Assembly (NCBI RefSeq): GCF_010686765.1
Contig: NZ_JAAGWF010000008.1
Span: 124,001-188,000 of the forward strand
Source: Geodermatophilus sabuli
GTDB taxonomy: Bacteria > Actinomycetota > Actinomycetes > Mycobacteriales > Geodermatophilaceae
Length of the DNA: 64,000 nucleotides
Direction: 5' to 3'
Below are positions 32,571-40,907 of this stretch, piece after piece (within the stretch, counting starts at the first letter, position 1; the number at the start of each line of letters is the position of its first letter). Position numbers and translations under genes: made by a program. Below the pieces are notes generated by a model. That model saw nothing but the letters and a program-made list of their open reading frames with translations, ran no database searches and was not told the origin of the DNA.

Positions 32571-33647
32571 TCAGCCGAGGACCTCGCCCACGGCCGCGGC
32601 GAAGCGGTCGACGTCCTCGGCCGTGTTGTAGAAGTGCGGGGAGACGATGACCTGGCCGACCTTGTCCGAGACGTCGACGCCCCGGGCGGTGAGCGCCGCG
32701 ACGAACGCGGTCGAGTCCTCGACGTCGAAGGTGACGATCCCCGCCCGCGCCGCCGGTGTGACCGGCGCGATCCCCAGCCGGCTCAACGCGTCCGCGACCT
32801 CCCCGGCGAGCGAGTCGACCTGCGCGAAGACCCGCGCCCAGCCCAGCTCCTCGAGGTAGGCCGTCGACGCGTCCAGGACGTACAGCCCGGGGAGGTTGGC
32901 GGCGGAGTACTCGAACGACGTGCTCGGCGGCGGGTTGGCGTAGCTGCGGTAGGCCGGCGTGAGCAGCTCGCGAGCCCGCTCGCGGAAGACGCCGACGCTG
33001 GTCCCGAACCCGGACAGCAGCCACTTGAAGACGCCGGCTCCGTAGACGTCCACCCATGACAGGTCGACCGGCGTGGCGCCGAGTGCCTGGATGCCGTCGA
33101 CCACCAGCAGGCAGTCCACCTCGCGGCAGGCCCGTCCCAGGCGGGTGAGGTCCAGCTTCGTCCCGGTCCAGGGGTGCACGTGCGACACGGCCAGCACCCG
33201 GGTCCGCGGGCTGAGCGCCTCCAGCAGGCGCTGCTCCCGCTGGTGCGGCTGGCCCGGGTCCACCCGGACGACCCGGCCGCCACCGGCCTCGGCCGGGCCC
33301 CAGGGCAGCACGACGCCCGGGTAGTCGTCGGCCGCGACGACGACCTCGTCTCCCGCGTGCCACGCCACGCTGTGCGCGGCGAGGTTCAGGACCTCGCTGG
33401 TGTTGCGGAAGAAGCCGACGTCCCCGACGGGGACCTCGAGCAGCCGGGCCATCCGCTCCCTGGCGCGCGTGGCGGGCCGGTGCCACAGCTGCTGCGCGTC
33501 CACCCCGAGCCCGGCCACGTCGACGTAGTACTGCCCCGCGGCGGCCACGGCACCCGGCACGGGAAGCCCGACGCCGGCGGACTGCAGGTACACCCGCCCG
33601 TCCCGGTAGGGGAAGTCGGCCCGGGCCCGTGCGAGCTGCTCGTCCAT
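32571..33647 (-). CDS. class-V aminotransferase-fold PLP enzyme, paralogue 1
   Basis: A 358-residue PLP enzyme of fold type I. GDVGFFRNTSEVLNLAAHSV contacts the phosphate, VLAVSHVHPWTGTKLDLTRLG holds the SHV loop, and LLVVDGIQALGATPVDLSWVDVYGAGVFKWLLSGFG carries the Asp/His-position loop and the PLP lysine (FKW). RAGIVTFDVEDSTAF and VSPHFYNTAEDVDRF end the small domain. It is much like isopenicillin-N-epimerase/cysteine-desulfurase-like proteins; reaction unknown. Very similar along its whole length to the gene at 34221-35303, transcribed in the opposite direction, with a RidA gene between. Confidence 0.9.
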   Translation of the reverse strand: MDEQLARARADFPYRDGRVYLQSAGVGLPVPGAVAAAGQYYVDVAGLGVDAQQLWHRPATRARERMARLLEVPVGDVGFFRNTSEVLNLAAHSVAWHAGDEVVVAADDYPGVVLPWGPAEAGGGRVVRVDPGQPHQREQRLLEALSPRTRVLAVSHVHPWTGTKLDLTRLGRACREVDCLLVVDGIQALGATPVDLSWVDVYGAGVFKWLLSGFGTSVGVFRERARELLTPAYRSYANPPPSTSFEYSAANLPGLYVLDASTAYLEELGWARVFAQVDSLAGEVADALSRLGIAPVTPAARAGIVTFDVEDSTAFVAALTARGVDVSDKVGQVIVSPHFYNTAEDVDRFAAAVGEVLG

Positions 33648-33816
33648 CGCCACTCCTCGTCGCTGCGCCGGCGGTCCGGCGGACACGTTCCCGGCCCGCG
33701 CCGCGTCGGGGACCTCCGCTCCCACCTCGCGGAAGACGGCTGTCCCCGCGTGCGCCGCGTCACACAACCTGGACACCTCGTCCCCGCCGGGGTGGGCGAT
33801 CCCAGGGAGGTCATCC

Positions 33817-34209
33817 GTGCGACAGGAGATCCGGGCCGAGGCGCTGCACCCGCCGATCGGGCACTACACCGATGCGGTGCGCTTCGGGGACCTGCTGTTC
33901 CTGTCCGGCTGCGGGCCCACGGACGAGCGGCTCGAGGTCGTCGGCGGTGCGGACGCCGGTGCCCAGGCGCGGCAGGTGTACGCCAACCTCGGCACCGTGC
34001 TCGCGGCGGCCGGCGCCGGTCCCGAGGACGTCCTGTCGGTGACCACCTACCTCACCGACCCCGCCGACGCGGCGGCCGTGGACGGCGCGAAGCGGGACTT
34101 CTTCGGCGGGACCCGGACGGCGAGCGCCACCGTCGTGGTCGCCGACCTGGTGGTGCCCGGCGCCAAGGTGGAGGTCCAAGCGGTCGCCGGCGTCCCCTCG
34201 GGCCGCTGA
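33817..34209 (+). CDS. RidA-family protein (reactive enamine/imine deaminase-like)
   Basis: A 130-residue YjgF/RidA-fold protein. It has GHYTDAVRFGDLLFLSGCGPTDE, a middle ARQVYANLGTVLAAAGAGPEDVLSVTTYLTDPADAAAVDGAKRDFFGG, and ATVVVADLVVPGAKVEVQAVAGVP (the V-x-x-L-x-x-P-x-A-x-V-E end). The conserved catalytic Arg of true RidA (usually in the R-x-A/P-x-R strand, ARTC/V) is not obvious: the equivalent region reads RTASATVVV. It may be a different Rid subfamily. GGGAGG precedes GTG 33817. It may handle enamines released by the flanking PLP enzymes. Confidence 0.85.
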   Translation: MRQEIRAEALHPPIGHYTDAVRFGDLLFLSGCGPTDERLEVVGGADAGAQARQVYANLGTVLAAAGAGPEDVLSVTTYLTDPADAAAVDGAKRDFFGGTRTASATVVVADLVVPGAKVEVQAVAGVPSGR

Positions 34210-34220
34210 CCGGCGACCCG

Positions 34221-35303
34221 GTGCCGGACTGGCTGGCGCGGGTCCGGTCCGACTTCCCCTACCTGGAGGGCAGGGCGTACCTGAACTCGGGTGGCGCCGG
34301 GTTGGCCTGGCGGGGGCAGACGGCCGCGGCCGGGACCTACTACGACGACGTGGCGAGCCGCGGCGCCGACGGGCAGCAGACCTGGATGCAACAGGGCGTG
34401 CGGACCCGGGAGCGGGTCGCGCGGCTGCTCGGCGTGCCGGTCGGCGACGTGGGCTTCTTCCGGAACACCAGCGAGGTCCTCAACATCGCCGCCGCCAGTG
34501 TCACCTGGCGTCCGGGGGACGAGGTCGTCGTCGCGGCCGACGACTTCCCGTCGGTGGTGCAGCCGTGGGTGCAGGCGGAGGGCGCCGGGGGACGGGTGGT
34601 GCGCGTCGACCCGGGGACCGAGGACCAGCGGGAGCAGCGGCTGCTGGAGGCGCTCACGCCGCGGACGCGGGTGCTGGCCATGTCCCACGTGCACACGGTG
34701 ACCGGTACCCGGCTCGACCTCACCCGGCTGGGTATCGCCTGCCGAGAGGTGGACTGCCTGCTGGTGGTCGACGGCATCCAGGCACTCGGCGCCGTCGCGG
34801 TCGACCTCTCGCACGTCGACGTGTACGCCTCCGCGGTGTTCAAGTGGCTGCTCTCGGGCTTCGGCACCGGCATCGGCGTCTTCCGGGACCGCGCCCGCGC
34901 CCTGCTGACCCCGGCCTTCCGCGCCTACCGTAACGCCCCGCCGAGCACGGCCTTCGAGTACTCGGACCCGAACTACCCCGGGCTCTACGTGCTCGACGCG
35001 ACCATGGCGTACCTGGAGGGCGTCGGCTGGCCGCGGGTCTTCGCGCGGGTGGACTCCCTGGCCCAGCGGGTCGTCGACGAGGTCCGCGGGCTCGGTGTCC
35101 CCGTGACCACGCCGGGCGCGCGGGCCGGCATCGTCAGCTTCCGCGCCGACGACCCGGCCGCGGTGGTCGAGGAGCTGCGACGGCGCGGGGTGCACGTCGT
35201 GGAGAAGAAGGGCCAGGTCCGGGTCTCCCCGCACTTCTACAACACCACCGAGGACGTCGACCGCTTCGCCGAGGCGCTGCAGGCGACGCTCGCGGCCCGG
35301 TAG
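34221..35303 (+). CDS. class-V aminotransferase-fold PLP enzyme, paralogue 2
   Basis: A 360-residue paralogue of the protein at 32571-33647. VGDVGFFRNTSEVLNIAAASV, RVLAMSHVHTVTGTRLDLTRLG, CLLVVDGIQALGAVAVDLSHVDVYASAVFKWLLSGFG (PLP lysine in FKW), RAGIVSFRADDPAAVVEELRRRG and VRVSPHFYNTTEDVDRF keep every core motif. Starts 12 nt after the RidA stop (GTG 34221), so probably co-translated with it. The conserved SHV loop and lysine suggest both paralogues are active; substrate unknown. Confidence 0.9.
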   Translation: MPDWLARVRSDFPYLEGRAYLNSGGAGLAWRGQTAAAGTYYDDVASRGADGQQTWMQQGVRTRERVARLLGVPVGDVGFFRNTSEVLNIAAASVTWRPGDEVVVAADDFPSVVQPWVQAEGAGGRVVRVDPGTEDQREQRLLEALTPRTRVLAMSHVHTVTGTRLDLTRLGIACREVDCLLVVDGIQALGAVAVDLSHVDVYASAVFKWLLSGFGTGIGVFRDRARALLTPAFRAYRNAPPSTAFEYSDPNYPGLYVLDATMAYLEGVGWPRVFARVDSLAQRVVDEVRGLGVPVTTPGARAGIVSFRADDPAAVVEELRRRGVHVVEKKGQVRVSPHFYNTTEDVDRFAEALQATLAAR

Positions 35304-35320
35304 CGGTCCGGCGCCGGCCC

Positions 35321-36115
35321 TCAGACGGCGCCGCGGAAGTCCGGCTGGCGGCGCTCCACGAACGCCCGCACGCCCTCCCGGCCCTCCGGGTCGGCCGCGG
35401 ACTCGGCGATCAGCCGGGCCTCGTCGTCCAGCTGCTGGTCCAGCGTGCGGATGGCCGCCTTCCGGACCAGCGCGCGGGTGCGCACCATCGCCCGCACCGG
35501 CCCGGCGGCCATGGTGTGCGCCAGCGCGATGGCCGCCCGGTGCACCTCCTCGTCCTCCACGAGGCGGGCGACCAGACCGAACATGTGCGCCTCGGCGGCG
35601 GTCAGCGCGCCGTTGGTCAGCATGAGCTCGAGGGTCCGCGGCGCACCGAGTGCCCGGGTGAGCGCCCACGACGTGCCCCCGTCCGGGGAGAAGCCGATCG
35701 CGCCGTAGGCCGGCCGGATCTTGGTCGACCGGGCACAGACGACGACGTCGCAGGCGCCCATCAGCCCGACCCCCGCGCCGGCGACCGCACCCTGCACCCC
35801 GGCCACCACGGGGACGGGGCAGTACAGCAGCAGCCGGACGACCTCGTGCCAGTCGTGCGCCAGCTGCCCGACGTAGGCGCCCGGGTCGTCGACGCCGGCG
35901 AAGCCCTGCACGTCCCCGCCCACGCAGAAGCGCTCACCGTTGCCCAGCAGCAGCACCGCGCGCGTCTGTCCGGGACGGGCGTGCAGCGCCGCGGTCAGCT
36001 GCTCGGCCATCGCCGGGTCGAGGGCGTTGCCGGCCTCGGGCCGGTCGAGGGTGATCCGCCAGACGTCGCCGTCGAGCTCGGTCAGCACCCGCGGTCGGTC
36101 CTGTGCGCTGGTCAT
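35321..36115 (-). CDS. enoyl-CoA hydratase/isomerase (crotonase) family protein
   Basis: A 264-residue crotonase: DGDVWRITLDRPEAGNALDPAMAEQL, AVLLLGNGERFCVGGDVQGFAG (first oxyanion strand), PVVAGVQGAVAGAGVGLMGACDVVVCA (G-x-A-x-G-G-G-x-x-x-A-x-x-C-D-V form), KIRPAYGAIGFSPDGGTSWALTRALG (P-D-G-G-x-S), and the C-terminal GREGVRAFVERRQPDF. The usual catalytic Glu pair of hydratases is not obvious; FSPDGGTS suggests an isomerase-like site. It converges with the aminotransferase gene, leaving only a 17-bp gap. Confidence 0.92.
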   Translation of the reverse strand: MTSAQDRPRVLTELDGDVWRITLDRPEAGNALDPAMAEQLTAALHARPGQTRAVLLLGNGERFCVGGDVQGFAGVDDPGAYVGQLAHDWHEVVRLLLYCPVPVVAGVQGAVAGAGVGLMGACDVVVCARSTKIRPAYGAIGFSPDGGTSWALTRALGAPRTLELMLTNGALTAAEAHMFGLVARLVEDEEVHRAAIALAHTMAAGPVRAMVRTRALVRKAAIRTLDQQLDDEARLIAESAADPEGREGVRAFVERRQPDFRGAV

Positions 36116-36324
36116 CGTCGTCCCCTCCGTGCCGGTGCAGTCACCGTAGGGGCACCGTCGTCCGCCGGCGCGGGGTGCCGGAGCCGGCGGCAGCCACGCA
36201 GACCGACGTGGGGGGCGACGCTGCGCGACGGGCGCGCTGGAGCTGGCAGCCGACGCCCCGCTCCGGGGGCCGATCCGGTCCCGCCCCTTGCCAGAGCGCT
36301 GCCGCCCCGTGACGGTGGGCAGCC

Positions 36325-38373
36325 ATGCGACGGCTGGGCAGTGGTCTCCGTACGGTCCGGTGGCGTCTCCGGGGCCGCCCGCTGACCGTCTGCCTCCTCG
36401 CCGCGCTGGCGGTGGGCCTCGGCGCCGTGTCCCCGGCCCCGGCGCAGGCCGCGCCGGTGCTCCCGCCCGGGTTCGTCGTCCAGGAGCTGCCCACCGGCCA
36501 GGCCGAGCTGCTCACCGACGTCGCCCCCGCCCCGGACGGCAGCTGGTTCACGACCGGGAAGAACGGGCGGGTGGCGTGGGTGTCGGCCGACGGGCGGACG
36601 ACGACCCTCGCCGAGCTGCCCGTGGTGAGCGTCCAGGACCTCGGCCTCACCGGGCTCGCGGTCGCCGCCGACCACGCCACCTCGCGGACCGTCTACACCG
36701 CCCGCACCCTCGACGTCGACGGCGCCTGGACGATGCGAGTGAGCGCCTGGACGGTGGTGGGGGAGCCCGAACCGGTCCGCCTCGAGGCCGAGCGCGTCCT
36801 CTGGGACCTCCGCGCGGACGCCGACGTCCATGCCACGACCGGTCTCGTCGCCGCTCCCGACGGGACCCTGTGGGTGACGATCGGCGACGCCGCCGACTTC
36901 CGCGTCGTCGACCCCTTGGCGCTGCGGGCCCTCGACGTCGACCAGGGTCACGGCAAGCTGCTGCACGTCGCGGCGGACGGCGCCGGCCTCCCGACCAACC
37001 CCTTCTACGACGCCGGCGACCCGTACTCGTGGCGCAGCCGGGTGTACGCCAGCGGCTTCCGCAGCCCCTTCCGGGTCGGCCTGGACCCGACGACCGGCAC
37101 CCCGGTCGTCGGCGACGTCGGGTGGAACGGCTGGGAGGAGGTCGACCTCGTCCGGCCCGGCGCCGGCTACGGCTGGCCCTGCTGGGAGGGCGGTAGCCCC
37201 ACTCCGGGCTACGCGGACCTGGCCGGGTGCGCCGGGGTGCCGAACACGGCTCCGCTGTGGGCCTATCCGCACGGGTCGCTGGGCACCGCCGTCACGGGCG
37301 GCGTCGTCTACACAGGGACCCAGTACCCGGCCGAGTACCAGGGCGCGTACTTCTTCGGCGACTTCACGTCCCAGCGGGTGTACACCCTGCGCTACGACGA
37401 CCAGGGCGGGCTGGTGCGCGAGCCGGAGGCCGGGGGCTTCGCCACCGAGGCCGGCACCCCGGTCCGGTTCACGGCCGCCCCGAACGGTGACGTGGTGTAC
37501 GGCGACCTGACGGGCAACCGGCTCGTGCGGCTGGTCTACGCGCCGGGCAACCGCCCCCCGACGGCCGAGGCGGCGGTCACGACCGACCCCGCGACGCGCA
37601 CCGTCACCCTCGACGCCGGCGGCTCCACCGACCCGGACGGCGACCCGCTGACCCACACGTGGGACCTCGGCGACGGCGCCACCGCCGCGGGGACGCTGGT
37701 CACCCACCAGTACGCGGAGCCCGGCACCGCCCCGGTGACCGCCCGCCTCACCGTCTCCGACCCGGCGGGGGCGCAGGCCACGGCCGAGGTCACCGTCGTG
37801 CCGGCCGACCAGGCACCCGTCCTCCAGCTGACCGCCCCCCCGGCCGAGCAGCGGTTCGCCGTCGGTGACCCGGTCCGCGCGAGCGCCACGGCGACCGATC
37901 CGGAGGACGGCGACCTGGAGGTCACCTGGAGCCAGGTCCTGGTGCACTGCAGCGGGGGGTACTGCCACGAGCACCCGGGGGAGAGCTCGACCGGACCGCT
38001 CTTCGAGCGGCCGTTCGAGGACCACGGCGACGCCACCCACCTCGAGGTGACGGCCAGCGCGGTGGACGGCGCAGGCGTGCGTCGCGAGGCCACCTTCGTC
38101 GCACAGCCGCGACTGCGCACGCTCACGGTCACGACCGACGTGCCCAGTCCGATCACCGTGAACGGGGTCGCGCGGGCCGGCGCGGAGCTGGTCGTCGGGG
38201 CGCGGGTGTCGGTCATCGCCCCCGCCGTGGCCAGTGACGGACGGGCTGCCTTCGCCGGATGGGCCGACGGCATGCCCCGCGAGCGGGAACTGGTCATGCC
38301 CGACGCCGACCTGACGCTGAGCGCGACCTACGCGGCGACCGCCGACCCGGCGGCGCTCGCGGCCGCGCCCTGA
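36325..38373 (+). CDS. secreted glucose/sorbosone dehydrogenase-like (PQQ-type beta-propeller) protein with PKD and repeat domains
   Basis: A 682-residue exported protein. Signal peptide residues 19-43 (LLAALAVGLGAVSPAPAQAA). The beta-propeller (about 50-400) has GLTGLAVAADH, GLVAAPDGTLWVTIGDA, QGHGKLLHVAADG, ASGFRSPFRVGLDPTTGTPVVGDVGWNGWEEVDLVRPGAGYGWPCWEG and GAYFFGDFTSQRVYTL, the Hedgehog-interacting/sGDH style. A PKD domain follows (about 408-490; GGSTDPDGDPLTHTWDLGDG), then a second Ig-like unit and a C-terminal Gram-positive repeat-like module (FAGWADG...DLTLSATY). Substrate unknown; PQQ dependence is not proven. Confidence 0.88.
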   Translation: MRRLGSGLRTVRWRLRGRPLTVCLLAALAVGLGAVSPAPAQAAPVLPPGFVVQELPTGQAELLTDVAPAPDGSWFTTGKNGRVAWVSADGRTTTLAELPVVSVQDLGLTGLAVAADHATSRTVYTARTLDVDGAWTMRVSAWTVVGEPEPVRLEAERVLWDLRADADVHATTGLVAAPDGTLWVTIGDAADFRVVDPLALRALDVDQGHGKLLHVAADGAGLPTNPFYDAGDPYSWRSRVYASGFRSPFRVGLDPTTGTPVVGDVGWNGWEEVDLVRPGAGYGWPCWEGGSPTPGYADLAGCAGVPNTAPLWAYPHGSLGTAVTGGVVYTGTQYPAEYQGAYFFGDFTSQRVYTLRYDDQGGLVREPEAGGFATEAGTPVRFTAAPNGDVVYGDLTGNRLVRLVYAPGNRPPTAEAAVTTDPATRTVTLDAGGSTDPDGDPLTHTWDLGDGATAAGTLVTHQYAEPGTAPVTARLTVSDPAGAQATAEVTVVPADQAPVLQLTAPPAEQRFAVGDPVRASATATDPEDGDLEVTWSQVLVHCSGGYCHEHPGESSTGPLFERPFEDHGDATHLEVTASAVDGAGVRREATFVAQPRLRTLTVTTDVPSPITVNGVARAGAELVVGARVSVIAPAVASDGRAAFAGWADGMPRERELVMPDADLTLSATYAATADPAALAAAP

Positions 38374-38383
38374 CGCCCCCGGC

Positions 38384-39904
38384 TCAGAACCAGGAGGGGA
38401 ACCACATCCGGTCCAGCCACTCCGCGTGCGACAGCGGGTGCCCGGTGAGGACCGGGAGGAAGTAGACGAACGTCGCGGCGACGACGCCGACGCCGAGGGC
38501 CACGACGCCCAGGCCCACCTGACGGCGCCAGCGCTCCGCGCCGGGGCGGCCGAGGACGTCCTGCAGGACGAGCACCACCGCGAGGACGAAGAACGGCGCC
38601 ACCGGGGCCGTGTAGAAGACGAACATCGTGCGCTCGGGGTTGAGGAACCACGTCCCCCAGCCGGCGACCACCGCCGTCGCCACGACCAGGGCGGCCGGGT
38701 CGCGCCGGGCGACCAGCCGCCAGGCCAGCCACACCAGCGCCGGGGCGAAGGCGAACCAGAGGGTCGGCGTCCCGAGCATCAGGATGTAGCGCACCACCTG
38801 GTCACCGGCGGCGTCGGTGAGCCCCTGCGGGTTCCACAGCAGGATGGGCCGGCCGTTGACCAGCCACGACCACGGACCGGACTCCCAGGGGTGCGGCGTG
38901 GACAGGCCGCTGTGGAAGGTCAGCCACTCCGCGTGCTGGTGCCACAGCGAGCGCAGCGCACCGGGGATCCACGGGAACGCCGTCTCGGGGTTCTGCTGCG
39001 CCCAGTGCCGGCCCTGCGACGTCTCGCCGAGGAACCACCCGGTGAAGGAGGCGAGGTAGGTCAGCACCGGCACGACGGCCAGCGCCCACAGCGCCCCGGG
39101 CAGGCCCCACCGCGCGACCGCGAGGGTCGGACGGGCCACGCCGGCGTCCCGCCAGGCGGCGCGCTCCCAGAACAGCGAGAGGACGGCGAAGACGGCGAGG
39201 AACCAGACGCCGCTCCACTTCACCGCGCAGGCGCACCCGAACAGCACCCCGGCCGAGAGCCGCCAGCCCCGAGGCCCCAGGCGGGAGCCGGCCGTCGCCC
39301 CGGCCGCGCGGATGCGCGCCCGTACCCGGTCGCGGTCGACGACCAGGCAGGCGATCGCCGAGACCACGAACACCTGCAGGAAGACGTCGAGCAGGCCGAT
39401 CCGGGAGAGCGTGAAGGCGAACCCGTCGAGGGTCAGCAGCAGGCCCCCGATCAGCCCGAGCAGCGTCGACCCGGTCAGCCGGCGGGTCAGCCGGGTGAGG
39501 ACGACGACGGTGACGGTGCCCGCGACCACCGAGGGGAAGCGCCAGCCGAAGGAGTCGTAGCCGAACAGGTGGATGCCGCCCGCGATGAGCCACTTGCCCA
39601 GCGGCGGGTGGACGATGAACGTGTAGCCGCGGTTGTACTCGTGTCCCCACTCCAGCAGCTCGCGGGCCTCGGGCGGGTAGTAGGCCTCGTCGAAGAGCAG
39701 GTTCGACGGGTACCCGACGTCCCAGATCCGGACGGCGAACGCGACGGCGCCGAGCACCGCCGTCAGCACCCAGGAGAGCAGCCGGTCATCCGGCAGCGCG
39801 GGCGTCCCCTCCCGGCGGGGGCGGGGCAGCGGCCACCGTCGGACCGGGACCGGGCGGTGCTGCCCCGGTTCCCGGCGCGCGCGCTCGGGAGCCAGCACCG
39901 CCAT
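38384..39904 (-). CDS. pmt: protein O-mannosyltransferase (PMT, dolichyl-phosphate-mannose type)
   Basis: A 506-residue membrane glycosyltransferase (GT39) that mannosylates exported proteins from polyprenyl-phosphate mannose. About 11 hydrophobic segments. The essential DE dyad (residues 72-73, LLFDEAYYPPEARELLEWGHEYN) lies in the first external loop; FIVHPPLGKWLIA and FGCACAVKWSGVWFLAVF are conserved. ATG 39904 has TACCCT 6 nt upstream (leaderless). Divergent from rsmI, as in M. tuberculosis (Rv1002c/Rv1003). It may decorate exported proteins such as those encoded elsewhere in this window. Confidence 0.95.
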   Translation of the reverse strand: MAVLAPERARREPGQHRPVPVRRWPLPRPRREGTPALPDDRLLSWVLTAVLGAVAFAVRIWDVGYPSNLLFDEAYYPPEARELLEWGHEYNRGYTFIVHPPLGKWLIAGGIHLFGYDSFGWRFPSVVAGTVTVVVLTRLTRRLTGSTLLGLIGGLLLTLDGFAFTLSRIGLLDVFLQVFVVSAIACLVVDRDRVRARIRAAGATAGSRLGPRGWRLSAGVLFGCACAVKWSGVWFLAVFAVLSLFWERAAWRDAGVARPTLAVARWGLPGALWALAVVPVLTYLASFTGWFLGETSQGRHWAQQNPETAFPWIPGALRSLWHQHAEWLTFHSGLSTPHPWESGPWSWLVNGRPILLWNPQGLTDAAGDQVVRYILMLGTPTLWFAFAPALVWLAWRLVARRDPAALVVATAVVAGWGTWFLNPERTMFVFYTAPVAPFFVLAVVLVLQDVLGRPGAERWRRQVGLGVVALGVGVVAATFVYFLPVLTGHPLSHAEWLDRMWFPSWF

Positions 39905-39910
39905 GGGGCC

Positions 39911-39916
39911 AGGGTA
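39911..39916 (-). promoter_or_regulatory. -10-like TACCCT, probable leaderless promoter of pmt
   Basis: Minus-strand TACCCT ends 6 nt before the pmt ATG (39904). Confidence 0.4.
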
Positions 39917-39994
39917 GTGAGCGGACCCGCCCGCCCCCGGCACTCGCGAACCGGCGGCGGGCCCCTGCGGGCAGGCCGGCGGCAACCGGCGTGA

Positions 39995-40000
39995 CAGGCT
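39995..40000 (+). promoter_or_regulatory. -10-like CAGGCT, probable leaderless promoter of rsmI
   Basis: CAGGCT ends 7 nt before the rsmI ATG (40008); divergent from the pmt hexamer. Confidence 0.35.
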
Positions 40001-40007
40001 CGCCCGC

Positions 40008-40859
40008 ATGGTCGGTCGGCTCGTGCTCGGTGGCGCCCCCCTCGGCCAGCCGGGCGACGTCGGTCCGCGGCTGCGCGAGGTGATGGCGTCGGCCGACGTC
40101 CTCGCCGTGGAGGACACCCGCCGCCTGCACCGCCTGGCCACCGACCTCGGCGTCACGTTCTCGGGGCGGGTGGTGACCTTCCACGAGTCGGTGGAGCGGG
40201 CCCGGCTGCCGGGCCTGGTCGACGCGCTGACCTCCGGGGCGACCGTGCTCCTGCTCACCGACGCCGGGATGCCCTCGGTGTCCGACCCCGGCTACACGCT
40301 GGTGCGCGCCGCCATCGACGCCGGCGTGCCGGTCACGTCGGTGCCGGGCCCCTCGGCGGTGACGACGGCGCTGGCGGTGTCGGGGCTGCCGGTGGACCGG
40401 TTCTGCTTCGAGGGGTTCCTCCCGCGCAAGGGCGGCGAGCGCCGGTCCTCGTTGGCGGCGCTGGCCGCCGAGCGCCGCACGATGGTGTTCTTCGAGTCGC
40501 CGCACCGGCTGGCCGACGCGCTGCGCGACGCCGCGGAGGCGTTCGGCGCCGACCGCGAGGCGGCGGTGTGCCGCGAGCTGACGAAGACCTACGAGGAGGT
40601 CCGGCGGGGCCCGCTGGCGGAGCTCGCGGGGTGGGCCGCCGAGGGCGTGCGGGGTGAGATCACGCTCGTCGTCGCCGGTGCGAGCGGGGCACCGGTGGCG
40701 CTGGACGCGGGGGAGCTGGCGGCCGCGGTCGCCGCCGAGGAGGGCGCCGGTGCCACCCGCAAGGACGCGATCCGCGCCGTCGTCGTCCGGACCGGGTTGC
40801 CCCGGCGCACCGTGTACGACGCCGTCCTCGCCGCCAAGACCGGGCCGATTGCGCCCTGA
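40008..40859 (+). CDS. rsmI: 16S rRNA (cytidine-1402 2'-O)-methyltransferase
   Basis: SAM-dependent enzyme that methylates the decoding-site cytidine C1402. 283 residues: GRLVLGGAPLGQPGDVGPRLREVMASADVLAVEDTRR, the family N-terminus (usual VATPIGN here is GGAPLGQ, a mild change), LTDAGMPSVSDPGYTLV, VPGPSAVTTALAVSGL, FCFEGFLPRK and FFESPHRL, CRELTKTYEEVRRGPLAEL. The TDAGxPxxSDPG motif binds SAM. The stop lies in the left arm of a long palindromic element. Confidence 0.96.
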   Translation: MVGRLVLGGAPLGQPGDVGPRLREVMASADVLAVEDTRRLHRLATDLGVTFSGRVVTFHESVERARLPGLVDALTSGATVLLLTDAGMPSVSDPGYTLVRAAIDAGVPVTSVPGPSAVTTALAVSGLPVDRFCFEGFLPRKGGERRSSLAALAAERRTMVFFESPHRLADALRDAAEAFGADREAAVCRELTKTYEEVRRGPLAELAGWAAEGVRGEITLVVAGASGAPVALDAGELAAAVAAEEGAGATRKDAIRAVVVRTGLPRRTVYDAVLAAKTGPIAP

Positions 40860-40906
40860 ACCACCGCACGGGCCCCCGCGAGAGGTGGTTCGTGGCGCGA
40901 TTGGCC
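40842..40906. repeat. palindromic element P1 (REP/MITE-like), between rsmI and DUF559 gene
   Basis: Inverted arms at 40842-40865 and 40884-40906, core GGTGGTTCGTGGCGCGAT in the right arm, a few mismatches, loop of about 18 nt. The second copy lies at 41833-41898. It contains the rsmI stop codon and ends 2 nt before the DUF559 stop. May act as a two-way terminator and/or mobile repeat. Confidence 0.75.
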
Positions 40907-40907
40907 G

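Noticed and set aside
31027-33486. Single 819-codon minus-strand gene
   Set aside because: Its upper part is out-of-frame sequence of the class-V aminotransferase gene; the real product starts at GTG 32406 with a good ribosome-binding site.
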